Shown: piece by piece, positions 32,562 to 42,235 of the stretch
Layout of the letters: the number at the start of each line of letters is the position of its first letter
Numbering within the stretch: position 1 is the stretch's first letter
Source of the DNA: Gaiellasilicea sp963802765
Lineage (GTDB): Bacteria; Actinomycetota; Thermoleophilia; Gaiellales; Gaiellaceae
Reading direction: 5' to 3'
Assembly (NCBI GenBank): GCA_963802765.1
Contig: CAWDJZ010000007.1
Span: forward strand, 62,001 to 126,000
DNA: 64,000 nt
The notes under the pieces: generated by a model
Database searches by the model: none
The model's input: the letters and a program-made list of their open reading frames with translations, nothing else
Told to the model about the DNA's origin: nothing
Program-made: the position numbers and the translations under genes

Positions 32562-33911
32562 ATGGCCCAGGTCGCCTCGCTCCCGTCCACGCCCCATGTG
32601 CCGCCGCAGAACCTGGAGGCGGAGGAGTCGGTGCTCGGAGCGATGCTGCTCTCCCCCGGTGCGATCGGGGCGGTCACCGAGGTCCTCTCCGCCGAGGACT
32701 TCTACCGCGAGAACCACGGCGTCGTCTTCCGGGCCTGCCTCGCCCTCTACCAGCAGGGCGAGCCGGTCGACGCGATCACGCTCGTCGACGCGCTCGAGGA
32801 ACGGGGCGAGCTCGAGCAGGTCGGCGGCCGCGCGCGGATCCACGAGCTGGCGGCGCTCGTGCCGGCGACCGCGAATGCGGCCCACTACGCGCGGATCGTG
32901 CGTGAGATGGCGACCCTGCGCGGCCTCGTCCGTGCGGGCTCGGAGATCGCGCGGCTGGGGCAGGAGCGGCCGGGCGAGACGACCGACCTCGTCGACCGGG
33001 CGGAGCAGATCGTCTTCGAGCTCGCCCAGCAGCGGGTGACGGGCGACTTCAGCCACATCGAGGGGCTGCTGAAGGAGAGCTTCGAGCGGATCATGCACCT
33101 GTACGAGGCCGGCGCCGACGTCACGGGCGTCCCCACCGGGTTCAAGGAGCTCGACAAGCTCACGTCGGGCTTCCAGCCGGGGAACCTGATCATCGTCGCC
33201 GCCCGGCCCTCGATGGGGAAGTCGGCGCTCGCGCTCAACATGGCGCAGAACCTCGCCGTCCGGCACGAGATCCCGGTCGCGCTCTTCACGCTCGAGATGT
33301 CGAAGAGCGAGGTGACCCAGCGGATGATGTGCAGCGAGGCGCGCGTGGAGTCGCAGAGCCTCCGCACCGGCAAGCTCCGCCCCGAGGACTGGCCGCGACT
33401 CACCGCCGCGTGCGACAAGCTGATGAAGGCGCCGATCTGGGTCGACGACACCGGCTCGATCACGATGATGGAGATCCGCTCGAAGGCGCGCCGGTTGAAG
33501 TCGCGCGAGCCGAATCTCGGCCTCGTCATCGTCGACTACCTGCAGCTGATGACCTCCGGCGTGACGGCGGAGAACCGCGTCCAGGAGGTGTCCCAGATCT
33601 CGCGGAACCTGAAGGTGCTCGCGCGCGACCTCGAGGTGCCGATCCTCGCCCTGTCGCAGCTCTCGCGGGCGGTCGAGCAGCGGCACGACAAACGGCCGAT
33701 TCTGTCCGACCTGCGCGAGTCGGGCTCGATCGAGCAGGACGCCGACCTCGTCGGCTTCATCTACCGCGACGAGTACTACAACGGCGAGGAGTCCGACTCG
33801 CAGGGGATCGCCGAGCTGATCCTCGCCAAGCACCGCAACGGTCCGACCGACTCGGTCAGGCTTTCGTTCCTGAAGCGGTACGCCAAGTTCGCCGACCTGG
33901 CGGCCGCATGA
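32562..33911 (+). CDS. dnaB: Replicative DNA helicase DnaB
   Basis: A 449-residue hexameric helicase. The N-terminal primase-binding domain (PPQNLEAEESVLGAML...EDFYRENH) is followed by a linker and the RecA-like ATPase: Walker A ARPSMGKSAL (about residue 215), LFTLEMSKSEVTQR, Walker B LGLVIVDYLQLM, DLRESGSIEQDADLV. No intein. TAGAAC lies 5 nt before ATG 32562, suggesting a leaderless start independent of the ribosomal operon. Confidence 0.95.
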   Translation: MAQVASLPSTPHVPPQNLEAEESVLGAMLLSPGAIGAVTEVLSAEDFYRENHGVVFRACLALYQQGEPVDAITLVDALEERGELEQVGGRARIHELAALVPATANAAHYARIVREMATLRGLVRAGSEIARLGQERPGETTDLVDRAEQIVFELAQQRVTGDFSHIEGLLKESFERIMHLYEAGADVTGVPTGFKELDKLTSGFQPGNLIIVAARPSMGKSALALNMAQNLAVRHEIPVALFTLEMSKSEVTQRMMCSEARVESQSLRTGKLRPEDWPRLTAACDKLMKAPIWVDDTGSITMMEIRSKARRLKSREPNLGLVIVDYLQLMTSGVTAENRVQEVSQISRNLKVLARDLEVPILALSQLSRAVEQRHDKRPILSDLRESGSIEQDADLVGFIYRDEYYNGEESDSQGIAELILAKHRNGPTDSVRLSFLKRYAKFADLAAA

Positions 33912-33957
33912 GCTCCCCCCGGCCGGCTCTGCCCCCTCCCGCCAGGCGACGTCGGCC

Positions 33958-34002
33958 CGTGGCGCTTCCTCGCGGTGCTCCGGCACCGCGAGGGCTGCGC
34001 CA
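33958..34002 (+). terminator. Long hairpin downstream of dnaB
   Basis: GTGGCGC and GCGCCAC (7 bp) enclose CCTCGCGGTGC/GCACCGCGAGG (11 bp) with a 4-nt loop. There is no T-tract. It could be a terminator, a processing site or an attenuator ahead of the small zinc-ribbon gene. Confidence 0.5.
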
Positions 34003-34059
34003 CGAACCGCCCACGGAGGCGAGCTCGACAACTCTTGTCGGAGGCAGAAGGGAGTAACG

Positions 34060-34269
34060 ATGTTCGACCAGACGATCCGTTTGGCGCCCCGAGTGACCTC
34101 GTACGTCGTTGTCTGCGCGGAGTGCGCCGTCGAGCACGGCGTCTATGCCGCCCAGGTGGAGGGCCGGCTGGCGCTCGAGCGTGCTCACAGCGCGGTCACC
34201 TGCCCGCGCGGCCACGAGATCCGGATCGAGCGCGTCGGCCGCGAGCCGGCGGGCGTGCGCTTCCACTGA
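34060..34269 (+). CDS. Small zinc-ribbon-like protein (69 aa)
   Basis: A 69-residue protein with CAEC at about residue 19 and CPRGH near residue 48, a probable single zinc site. No known family. GGGAG precedes ATG 34060, so it uses a leadered start. It lies between dnaB and purA on the same strand, separated from dnaB by a strong hairpin. Confidence 0.6.
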   Translation: MFDQTIRLAPRVTSYVVVCAECAVEHGVYAAQVEGRLALERAHSAVTCPRGHEIRIERVGREPAGVRFH

Positions 34270-34291
34270 AGTAATCCGGCAGAATCGCCTC

Positions 34292-35566
34292 GTGCCCGCG
34301 ACCGTCATCGTCGGCGCGCAATGGGGCGACGAAGGCAAGGGCAAGATCGTCGACCTGCTCGCGCAGGACTCGGACCTCGTCTGCCGCTACCAGGGCGGGC
34401 CGAACGCCGGCCACACAGTGATCGTCGACGGCGTGACGTTCAAGTTCCGGCATCTGCCCTCCGGAATCCTCTCGGGGAAGATCAGTGTCCTCGGGGCCGG
34501 CTGCGTCGTCGACCCCGGTGTTCTGCTGGAGGAGCTCGACGAGATCGAGGAGCGCGGCGTGTCGTCGGAACCGCTGCGGATCTCCGGCAACGCCCATCTG
34601 ATCATGCCCTGGCACATCGCGATCGACGGTGCAGGGGAGCGGCGCCTGGGCAGGCTCCAGATCGGGACGACCCGGCGCGGGATCGGGCCTGCGTACGCCG
34701 ACAAGGCGTCCCGGCTCGGCATCCGCGTCCAGGACCTCCTCGACGCCAAGATCCTGCGCCAGAAGATCGAGACCGCGCTCGCCGAGAAGAACGTGTGGCT
34801 CGAGCGCGTCTACGAGCACGAGCCGTTCGACCTCGAGGCCGTCGCCTCCAGCCACGAGCAGTTCGCGCAGCGTCTGCGCCCGTACATCGCCGACACGTCG
34901 CTGCTCGTCGACACCGCGCTCCGGGAGGGGAAGCGCGTCCTGCTCGAAGGCGCCCAGGGGACGCTCCTCGACCTCGATCACGGCACGTATCCGTTCGTCA
35001 CCTCCTCCAACCCGACCGCCGGCGCCGCCGCGACCGGGATCGGCATCGGACCGACTCGGATCGACGACGTGGTCGGCGTCTCGAAGGCGTACGTGACCCG
35101 GGTCGGAGCAGGGCCGTTCCCGAGCGAGATGGACGACGAGCTCGCGGCGCAGGTCCGGGAGCTCGGACAGGAGTTCGGCACGGTCACCGGCCGCGAGCGG
35201 CGCCCCGGCTGGCTCGATCTCGTCGCCCTCCGCTACGCGGTCCGGCTGAACGGGATCACGTCGATCGCGCTGACGAAGCTCGATGTCCTCTCGGCCTTCG
35301 ACGAGCTCAAGGTCTGCGTCCGTTACCGGCTCCCCGACGGGAACGAGTCATCGGACTTCCCGGCCCACCAGAGCGACTTCCACCACGCCGAGCCCGTGCT
35401 GGAGACGGTTCAGGGTTGGGGTGCCGCGCTCGACGGCTGCACGACGATCGCCGACCTCCCGGAGCAGGCGCGCGACTACGTCGAGCTGGTCGAGCGGGCG
35501 CTCGGCGTCCCGATCCTCCTCGTCGGCACAGGCGCGGCGCGGGAGCAGGTGCTCGCGCCGGCCTGA
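34292..35566 (+). CDS. purA: Adenylosuccinate synthetase
   Basis: A 424-residue enzyme: IMP + Asp + GTP to adenylosuccinate, first step from IMP to AMP. Seen: GAQWGDEGKGKIVDLL (P-loop and catalytic Asp, residues 8-23), NAGHTV (catalytic His), GTTRRGIGPAY, EGAQGTLLDLDHGTYPFVTSSN and the GTP-binding LTKLDVLS. GTG 34292 follows CAGAAT by 6 nt, and no Shine-Dalgarno is seen. Confidence 0.95.
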   Translation: MPATVIVGAQWGDEGKGKIVDLLAQDSDLVCRYQGGPNAGHTVIVDGVTFKFRHLPSGILSGKISVLGAGCVVDPGVLLEELDEIEERGVSSEPLRISGNAHLIMPWHIAIDGAGERRLGRLQIGTTRRGIGPAYADKASRLGIRVQDLLDAKILRQKIETALAEKNVWLERVYEHEPFDLEAVASSHEQFAQRLRPYIADTSLLVDTALREGKRVLLEGAQGTLLDLDHGTYPFVTSSNPTAGAAATGIGIGPTRIDDVVGVSKAYVTRVGAGPFPSEMDDELAAQVRELGQEFGTVTGRERRPGWLDLVALRYAVRLNGITSIALTKLDVLSAFDELKVCVRYRLPDGNESSDFPAHQSDFHHAEPVLETVQGWGAALDGCTTIADLPEQARDYVELVERALGVPILLVGTGAAREQVLAPA

Positions 35567-35611
35567 CCGACGCGGGAGGATGCTCCACGAGCATCCGCGG
35601 AACGTACTCGG

Positions 35612-35917
35612 CTAGGTCGGGTCGACCGCTGTGTCGCCCGCTGTGAGTGCGGCTCGGATCGCGCGCAGGTTCTCGACCGCGGTTGCCAGGTCGCCCGGGT
35701 CGACGCTCTCGCCCTGCTCGAGCCGGTCGGCGACGTCGCGCGCCGCCGCGTAGGCGGCGACGAGCTCGTTCTGGCCGTCCTCGACGGTGAGCAGGTCTTC
35801 GATCGCGTCACAGGCTTCGACGAGCGCCGAGGCGGGATCCTCGGTCATGTCCTCCTCGAGCTCGGCCCATCGCCTCTGCGACTCGTGCAGATCGAGCCCG
35901 GGCTCGTTGATCGCCAT
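35612..35917 (-). CDS. Hypothetical protein (101 aa)
   Basis: A 101-residue acidic, all-helical protein (RRWAELEEDMTEDPASALVEAC, NELVAAYAAARDVADRLEQ) without membrane segments or known motifs. It lies between purA and purD in the opposite direction. TAGATT lies close upstream of ATG 35917. Function unknown. Confidence 0.55.
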   Translation of the reverse strand: MAINEPGLDLHESQRRWAELEEDMTEDPASALVEACDAIEDLLTVEDGQNELVAAYAAARDVADRLEQGESVDPGDLATAVENLRAIRAALTAGDTAVDPT

Positions 35918-35961
35918 GCGAATCTATGCGCCGCCGCGTGGTCTCCGAAACCCGCCGAAAG

Positions 35962-35967
35962 TAGACT
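35962..35967 (+). promoter_or_regulatory. -10 box TAGACT, leaderless start of purD
   Basis: TAGACT, 8 nt, then GTG 35976. No Shine-Dalgarno sequence lies between. Confidence 0.5.
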
Positions 35968-35975
35968 CGGCCGCC

Positions 35976-37196
<1,221 letters not shown>

Positions 37197-37214
37197 GCCG
37201 CCGGGACGGGCGTC

Positions 37215-37377
37215 GATGGTAGATCGGCAATCGCCGCACTCGCGGATGACGACCCAGACACGGCGCCGGGAACCACCCTCGGCCTTGCCAAGGCAACCAG
37301 CCTTGGCCGCGACCGAGTGCGGCCCCCGGCTTGGTCTGGATCGCCCCCGCGAGCACGTCGATCACCGATCCACCATC
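37215..37377. ncRNA. Candidate structured element between purD and purB
   Basis: A 163-nt gene-free block with nested pairings seen by eye: GATGGTAGATCGG (37215-37227) with CCGATCCACCATC (37365-37377), 12 of 13 pairs; GCCGCACTCG (37233-37242) with CGAGTGCGGC (37314-37323), 10 of 10; and GCCAAGG/CCTTGGC (37287-37293, 37301-37307) with a 7-nt loop. It ends next to the purB -10 box. It could be an RNA element, a small RNA or a MITE-like insertion with terminal inverted repeats. Confidence 0.4.
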
Positions 37378-37383
37378 TAGACT
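37378..37383 (+). promoter_or_regulatory. -10 box TAGACT, leaderless start of purB
   Basis: TAGACT, 7 nt, then GTG 37391. Confidence 0.5.
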
Positions 37384-37390
37384 CGCTCCG

Positions 37391-38703
37391 GTGATCGCGC
37401 GTTACTCCCGCCCGGCCATGTCGGCGATTTGGTCGGACGAGGCGAGGCTCGCGCGCTGGCTCGACGTCGAGCTGGCGGCGCTCGAGGGGTGGGCAGAAGT
37501 CGGCGCCGTGCCGCGGAAGGCTGTCGACGCGATCCGTGAGCGAGCGGCCGTCCCGAGCCCGGAACGAGTTGCCGAGATCGAGGCGCAGACGCACCACGAC
37601 GTCGCAGCGTTCGTCGACGCGGTCGCCGAGCGTCTCGGCGAGGAAGGGCGGTGGTTCCACTACGGGCTCACCTCGTCGGACATCGTCGACACGGCGCTGG
37701 CACTCCAGATCCGCGACGCAGGCGCGCTCATCCTGAGCGGGATCGAGCGGGCGTTCGCCGCCGTCTTGGCACGGGCGGAGGAGCATCGCGAGACGCTCAT
37801 GATCGGAAGGACGCATGGCATTCACGCCGAGCCGACCACCTTCGGCCTCAAGCTGGCGGGCTGGGCGTTCGGGCTCGAGCGCGACCGCGTCCGGGTCGAG
37901 CGCGCGCTCGAGGGGATGCGCGTCGGGAAGCTGTCCGGAGCTGTCGGCACCTACGCGGCGGTCGAGCCGGAGGTGGAGCGGGTCGCCTGCGAGCGGCTCG
38001 GGCTCGAGGCGGCGCCGAGCTCGACGCAGATCCTGCAGCGCGACCGCCACGCCGAGGTACTGGGCGCGCTCGCGCTCCTCGCTGCGTCGCTGGAGCGGTT
38101 CGCGCTCGAGGTCCGCCACCTCGCCCGGACCGAGGTACGGGAAGTCGAGGAGCCCTTCGGGAGCGGCCAGAAGGGGTCGTCGGCGATGCCGCACAAGCGG
38201 AACCCGATCGTGTCCGAGCGGATCTGCGGGCTTGCCCGCGTCGTGCGTGGTTACGCGCAGACCGGGCTCGAGAACGTGGCGCTCTGGCACGAGCGCGACA
38301 TCACCCACTCGTCGGCGGAGCGGATCGTGCTTCCGGACGCTTTCCTCCTTGTCGACTACATGCTCGACCGGTTCGCGTGGCTCGTCGACGGACTGGTCGT
38401 CCGGGTCGGGCGGATGCGCGAGAACCTCGACGCGAGCCACGGGCTGTTCTTCAGCCAGCGGCTGCTGCTCGCGCTCGTCGAGTCGGGGCTGTCGCGGAAC
38501 GAGGCGTACCGGCTCGTCCAGCGGCACGCGATGCGCGCCTGGGACGAGGGCCTCGACTTCCGCGACCTCGTACGTGCAGACGGCCAGATCGCGAGTCGGC
38601 GTCGAGCTGGAGTCAGGTGTTCGACGAGAGCGCGTACACGCGGCATGCCGGCGTCGTCTTCGAGCGGCTGCGCGCCGTCGGCCGGGAGCACGTCCATGCC
38701 TGA
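37391..38703 (+). CDS. purB: Adenylosuccinate lyase, one frameshift near the 3' end
   Basis: About 437 residues. Cleaves adenylosuccinate and SAICAR to release fumarate. Seen: YGLTSSDIVDTA, RTHGIHAEPTTFGLKLAGW, and the signature GSSAMPHKRNP. After LVRADGQIA (about 38595) the reading frame must move by one base (a missing base) to give VFDESAYTRHAGVVFERLRAVGREHVHA and stop at 38703. Without that shift the frame runs on in phase into purC. The sequence of the alternate frame is conserved, so a base is probably missing. The restored stop overlaps purC by 8 bp. Confidence 0.88.
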
Positions 38704-39559
38704 CGCCGCTGTGCACCTGGGCAGCGGCAAGGTCCGCGAGCTCTACGCGCTCGACGAGGAGCGGCTGCTGCTCGTCGCCTCCGACCGGATCTCGACCTTC
38801 GATGTCGTCCTGCCGACCGAGGTCCCCGACAAGGGAAAGGTTCTCACGGGCCTCTCCGCCTTCTGGTTCGCGCGGACGCGCGACATCGTGCCGAACCACT
38901 TGCTCGAGCTCCGCGACGACGGCCGCTCCCTCGTCTGCAGGCGACTCGAGATGCTGCCGGTCGAGATCGTCGTCCGTGGCTACCTGGCTGGGTCCGGCTG
39001 GAAGGACTATGTCGCGACAGGGGCCGTCTGCGGGCGCGTGCTGCCGCCCGGCCTCGGCGAATCGGCCCGGCTCCCCGAGCCGATCGTGACGCCGGCGACG
39101 AAAGCCCAGGCCGGCCACGACGAGAACATCGACGCACGGACCGCCGCCGGGCTCGTCGGATCCGAGCGCTGGGCCGAGGCTGAGGCGGCCGCCCTCGCTC
39201 TCTACCGCTTCGCGGCGGCCCACGCCGAGGCGCGCGGGATCATCCTCGCGGACACGAAGTTCGAGTTCGGCGTCGACCGCGACGGCACGCTGGTGCTCGG
39301 CGACGAGGCCCTGACGCCGGACTCCTCGCGCTTCTGGCCGGCGGACGGGTACACCGGGCTCGGGCCGCAGCCTTCCTACGACAAGCAGTACGTGCGCGAC
39401 TACTGCGAAAGCCTCGGCTGGGACAAGACCGATCCCGGGCCCGAGCTTCCCGACGCCGTCGTCGCGGGAACGCAGGCCCGCTACGTCGAGGCGTTCGAAT
39501 TGTTGACGGGGCTCGCGTTCGACGACTACCGCGCCGACCCGCAGGTCGTCCTCAGGTGA
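38696..39559 (+). CDS. purC: SAICAR synthetase
   Basis: A 287-residue enzyme joining CAIR and Asp with ATP. Seen: GSGKVRELYALDEERLLLVASDRISTFDV (ATP-binding N-lobe), VEIVVRGYLAGSGWKDY, GHDENID and DTKFEFGVDRDG, TPDSSRFWP. It starts at ATG 38696 and its stop overlaps the GTG of purS (GTGA). As sequenced it is in phase with the 5' part of purB, which could mislead gene callers into a PurB-PurC fusion. Confidence 0.93.
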   Translation: MPDAAVHLGSGKVRELYALDEERLLLVASDRISTFDVVLPTEVPDKGKVLTGLSAFWFARTRDIVPNHLLELRDDGRSLVCRRLEMLPVEIVVRGYLAGSGWKDYVATGAVCGRVLPPGLGESARLPEPIVTPATKAQAGHDENIDARTAAGLVGSERWAEAEAAALALYRFAAAHAEARGIILADTKFEFGVDRDGTLVLGDEALTPDSSRFWPADGYTGLGPQPSYDKQYVRDYCESLGWDKTDPGPELPDAVVAGTQARYVEAFELLTGLAFDDYRADPQVVLR

Positions 39560-39798
39560 GGGTGACCGTCCTCGTACGGCCCAAGCCGGGGATCCTCGAT
39601 CCGCAAGGCGAGGCGGTGCAGGAGTCGCTGCGCAAGCTCGGGTTCTCGGTGGGCGGTGCCCGCGTGGGCCGGCTCGTGGATCTCGACCTCGACGCGTCGT
39701 CGCCACACGACGCACGTGTCGAGGCCGAACGGATGTGCCAGGAGCTGCTTGCGAATCCGCTGATCGAGAGCTTCGAGATCGAGGTCGAGGACGGGTGA
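39556..39798 (+). CDS. purS: FGAM synthase subunit PurS
   Basis: An 80-residue subunit that bridges PurQ and PurL in the three-part FGAM synthase complex. Seen: VTVLVRPKPGILDPQGEAVQ, LGFSVGGARVGRLVDLDLD and LLANPLIESFEIEV, full family length. It begins with GTG inside the purC stop and ends inside the purQ start. The presence of purS fits the small-type PurL encoded at 55 kb. Confidence 0.95.
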   Translation: MRVTVLVRPKPGILDPQGEAVQESLRKLGFSVGGARVGRLVDLDLDASSPHDARVEAERMCQELLANPLIESFEIEVEDG

Positions 39799-40496
39799 GC
39801 GTGCGGCCACGCATCGCCGTCCTCGTTTTTCCCGGCTCGAACGACGACCGTGACGCGGCCTGGGCACTGGCGGCTCTCGGCGCAGACGCGCAGCTGGTCT
39901 GGCATGCCGAGACGGCGCTGCCGCGAGGTACCGAGGCGGTCGTCCTGCCGGGAGGCTTTTCGTACGGCGACTACCTTCGGTGCGGGGCGATCGCCCGGTT
40001 CGCGCCGGTGCTGGCGGCGGTGCGGGACTTCGCATTCGCGGGAGGCCCCGTGCTCGGGATCTGCAACGGCTTCCAGATCCTTTGCGAGGCCGGGCTCCTG
40101 CCGGGTGTGCTGCGGCGCAACCGCGACCTCGAGTTCGTCTGCCGCGATGTCCGACTTCGCGTCGAGCGGACCGACACCGTCCTCACGGCTCGCTGCGAGC
40201 CCGGCGAGGAGCTGACGATCCCGGTCAAGCACGGCGAGGGCTGCTGGTACGCCGACGACGAGCTGTACCGCGAGCTGGAGGCGGCCGGCCAGCTCGTGCT
40301 GCGCTACGCGGAGGACTGCAACGGCTCGGTCGGCGACGTCGCGGGCGTGTGCAACGAGGCTCGCAACGTGGTCGGATTGATGCCTCATCCGGAGCACGCC
40401 GTCGATCCGCTGCTCGGCTCGGGGGACGGCGCGCTGCTCCTCGCCGGGCTCGTCGACATCGCTCGCACGCGCACGCTCGCCGCCGCGGTCGCCTGA
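39795..40496 (+). CDS. purQ: FGAM synthase glutaminase subunit PurQ
   Basis: A 233-residue class I glutamine amidotransferase supplying ammonia to PurL. Seen: VLVFPGSNDDRDAAWAL, VVLPGGFSYGDYLRCGAIAR, the nucleophile Cys in GICNGFQIL and the His/Glu pair in GLMPHPEHAVDP. GTG 39795 overlaps the purS stop (GTGA). purL is not adjacent but 15 kb downstream. Confidence 0.95.
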   Translation: MSVRPRIAVLVFPGSNDDRDAAWALAALGADAQLVWHAETALPRGTEAVVLPGGFSYGDYLRCGAIARFAPVLAAVRDFAFAGGPVLGICNGFQILCEAGLLPGVLRRNRDLEFVCRDVRLRVERTDTVLTARCEPGEELTIPVKHGEGCWYADDELYRELEAAGQLVLRYAEDCNGSVGDVAGVCNEARNVVGLMPHPEHAVDPLLGSGDGALLLAGLVDIARTRTLAAAVA

Positions 40497-40509
40497 GGCG
40501 GGACCCGGC

Positions 40510-40779
40510 TCACAGCCGCAGCGCCTCCGCGAGCCCCGGGTGCTCGGCCAGCGCCGCGCGTAGGCGCTCGACGTCGCGTACCCGCAGCGTCACGGGGCCG
40601 CGGCGGGCGACACCGTCGGTCGCGTATGCGAAACGGACGAGTCGCTCGCCCTTGCCGGTCTCGAGCAGCTGCACGAGCGATGCAAAGCGCTTGGCGCCCG
40701 CCTGCTGGGGCAGCTTCAGCTCTTCCAGGAGCACTGCCGATCCCCATGGGGTGGCGGCACGGGTCGCTGCGGTCTTCAT
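40510..40779 (-). CDS. Hypothetical protein (89 aa)
   Basis: An 89-residue protein (LEELKLPQQAGAKRFASLVQLLETGKGERLVRF...GPVTLRVRDVERLRAAL). Its pattern of strand, glycine and charged helix recalls small conserved actinobacterial proteins that bind nucleic acids or regulators, but no family is recognised. It is convergent with purQ (14 bp gap) and divergent from ku. Confidence 0.5.
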   Translation of the reverse strand: MKTAATRAATPWGSAVLLEELKLPQQAGAKRFASLVQLLETGKGERLVRFAYATDGVARRGPVTLRVRDVERLRAALAEHPGLAEALRL

Positions 40780-40864
40780 GGGTGCAACGCTAGGCGTTGA
40801 CCCGCAACGAGAGAGTCACGGGATCGTGCCGAAACCAAAACGATCGCTCCACCGTTGAATCCAT

Positions 40865-41707
40865 ATGCCGAGAGCAATCTGGAGTGGCACGATCTCGTTC
40901 GGGCTCGTCAGCGTGCCGGTGAAGATGTACAGCGCGATCGACGAGGCCGATCTTCACTTCCATCTCGTCCACGAGCCCGACAACGGCCGCATCGGCTATC
41001 AGAAGTACTGCAAGACGGAGGAGAAGGTCGTTCCCGACGACGAGATCGTCAAAGCATTCGAGGTCCGCAAGGACGAGCACGTCGTGCTGACCGACGAGGA
41101 CTTCGCCGGGGTCAAGTCCGAGGGCGTGAAGTCGATCGAGATCTCCGATTTCGTGCCCTACGACGAGATCGACCCGATCTACTTCGAGCGGACCTACTAT
41201 CTCGGGCCGCAGGACGGCGGCGAGAAGCCCTATTCGCTCCTGCGCGAGGCCATGGAGCGAACGAAGCTCGTCGCGATCGGCAAGTACGTGATGCGGGACC
41301 GCCAGCACGTCGGCTGCCTGCGCGTGCGCGATCGTGTACTCGCGCTCGAGAAGATGTTCTTCCACGACGAGATCCGTCCGGTCGGCGAGATCGCGCCCCG
41401 CAAGGCGAAGGTCACCAAGGCGGAGCTCGAGATGGCGACGACGCTGATCGACAAGTTCACCACCTCGTTCAAGCCCGAGAAATACGAGGACACGTATCGC
41501 GAGGCGCTGCTGAAGATCATCAAGGCGAAGCAGAAGGGCAAGACGATCACCGCCGCCGAGCCGGAGGCCGAGGAGCAGCCGCCCGATCTGCTCGCCGCGC
41601 TGCAAGCTTCCGTCGACGCCGCCAAGAAGCGCGGGCGGCGCTCGGTGCGCGCGAAGCGTCCTCCGACGCGCAAGCGGACGACCCGGACGCGGAAGGCGAA
41701 GCGCTAG
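40865..41707 (+). CDS. ku: Ku homodimer, non-homologous end-joining protein
   Basis: A 280-residue bacterial Ku. Seen: MPRAIWSGTISFGLVSVPVKMYSA at the N-terminus, the core with PIYFERTYYLGPQDGGEKPYSLL, and a Lys/Arg-rich C-terminal tail (KKRGRRSVRAKR, RKRTTRTRKAKR) that helps load on DNA ends. It would work with LigD, which is not in the window. No clear -10 box or strong ribosome site stands out before ATG 40865. Confidence 0.95.
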   Translation: MPRAIWSGTISFGLVSVPVKMYSAIDEADLHFHLVHEPDNGRIGYQKYCKTEEKVVPDDEIVKAFEVRKDEHVVLTDEDFAGVKSEGVKSIEISDFVPYDEIDPIYFERTYYLGPQDGGEKPYSLLREAMERTKLVAIGKYVMRDRQHVGCLRVRDRVLALEKMFFHDEIRPVGEIAPRKAKVTKAELEMATTLIDKFTTSFKPEKYEDTYREALLKIIKAKQKGKTITAAEPEAEEQPPDLLAALQASVDAAKKRGRRSVRAKRPPTRKRTTRTRKAKR

Positions 41708-42117
41708 AGAACCCGAACGAGTCGGAAGCGCTCCGCGACGTAGAGTGTGTCGTCGCGGACGTCCCAGTCCGGGTCTCCGAGGTAGTCGCGGATCTCGTCG
41801 GCATAGCTGCGCCAGAAGCGGTCGTGCGCCGCACGCCACTCCGCCACCGACTCGAACCCCTCTCCCTCGTCTCGTGCGAACTGGACGTCGGTGTCCCCGA
41901 TCGGCAGCACGCGGACCTCGGTGATCTCGATCACGGCGACGTCGCGGCCGTCATTGTCGACGACCGCAAGCTGCTCGCCCACAGCCGGCAGCGGATCGCC
42001 GTCCCGCTCGTAGTCGACGAGCAGCCCGGCGGTCGCCGTCTTCTCGCCCCGGAGGACCGCGGCGACGAGCTGTTCGCGCAGCGGTGTGCCGGCGAAGCCG
42101 AACTCGGCCTTCCTCAC
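41704..42117 (-). CDS. ASCH-domain protein
   Basis: A 137-residue protein with an ASCH (RNA-binding, PUA-like) fold: FGFAGTPLREQLVAAVLRGEKTATAG, followed by GEQLAVVDNDGRDVAVIEITEVRVL and FARDEGEGFESVAEWRAAHDRFW. The GEKTATAG element is the family signature. ASCH proteins bind RNA or act on modified nucleosides. Start GTG 42117 overlaps the stop of a 29-aa leader ORF (GTGA). Its stop overlaps the end of ku by 4 bp. Confidence 0.85.
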   Translation of the reverse strand: MRKAEFGFAGTPLREQLVAAVLRGEKTATAGLLVDYERDGDPLPAVGEQLAVVDNDGRDVAVIEITEVRVLPIGDTDVQFARDEGEGFESVAEWRAAHDRFWRSYADEIRDYLGDPDWDVRDDTLYVAERFRLVRVL

Positions 42118-42203
42118 AGGGCGGCAGGCTGCCAGGTCAACCAGCGCCGGCGGCGCATGAGCCGGGACCGACGCGGTGCAAAGCGGTTGAGCGCGAGGAT
42201 CAT
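42114..42203 (-). CDS. 29-aa ORF coupled to the ASCH gene
   Basis: ATG 42203 follows AAAGGAG at good spacing and opens a 29-codon frame rich in Arg and Trp (MILALNRFAPRR..., LTWQPAAL). Its TGA overlaps the GTG of the ASCH gene. The ASCH gene has no ribosome site of its own, so this ORF probably acts as a leader that delivers ribosomes; it may also make a small protein. Confidence 0.55.
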   Translation of the reverse strand: MILALNRFAPRRSRLMRRRRWLTWQPAAL

Positions 42204-42235
42204 GACCGTTCTCCTTTCGTCGCCGGGGCCCGTGT

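Noticed and set aside
37215..37377. Known purine (guanine/PRPP-type) riboswitch upstream of purB
   Set aside because: The conserved core bases of known purine riboswitch classes are not apparent, and purB seems to start leaderless just downstream, so a cis-acting 5' leader riboswitch is unlikely.
37331..39559. 742-codon open frame joining PurB and PurC
   Set aside because: The linker is unconserved Arg/Ser-rich sequence, and the conserved PurB C-terminus with its stop is found in another frame. Treated as purB with a missing base plus separate purC.
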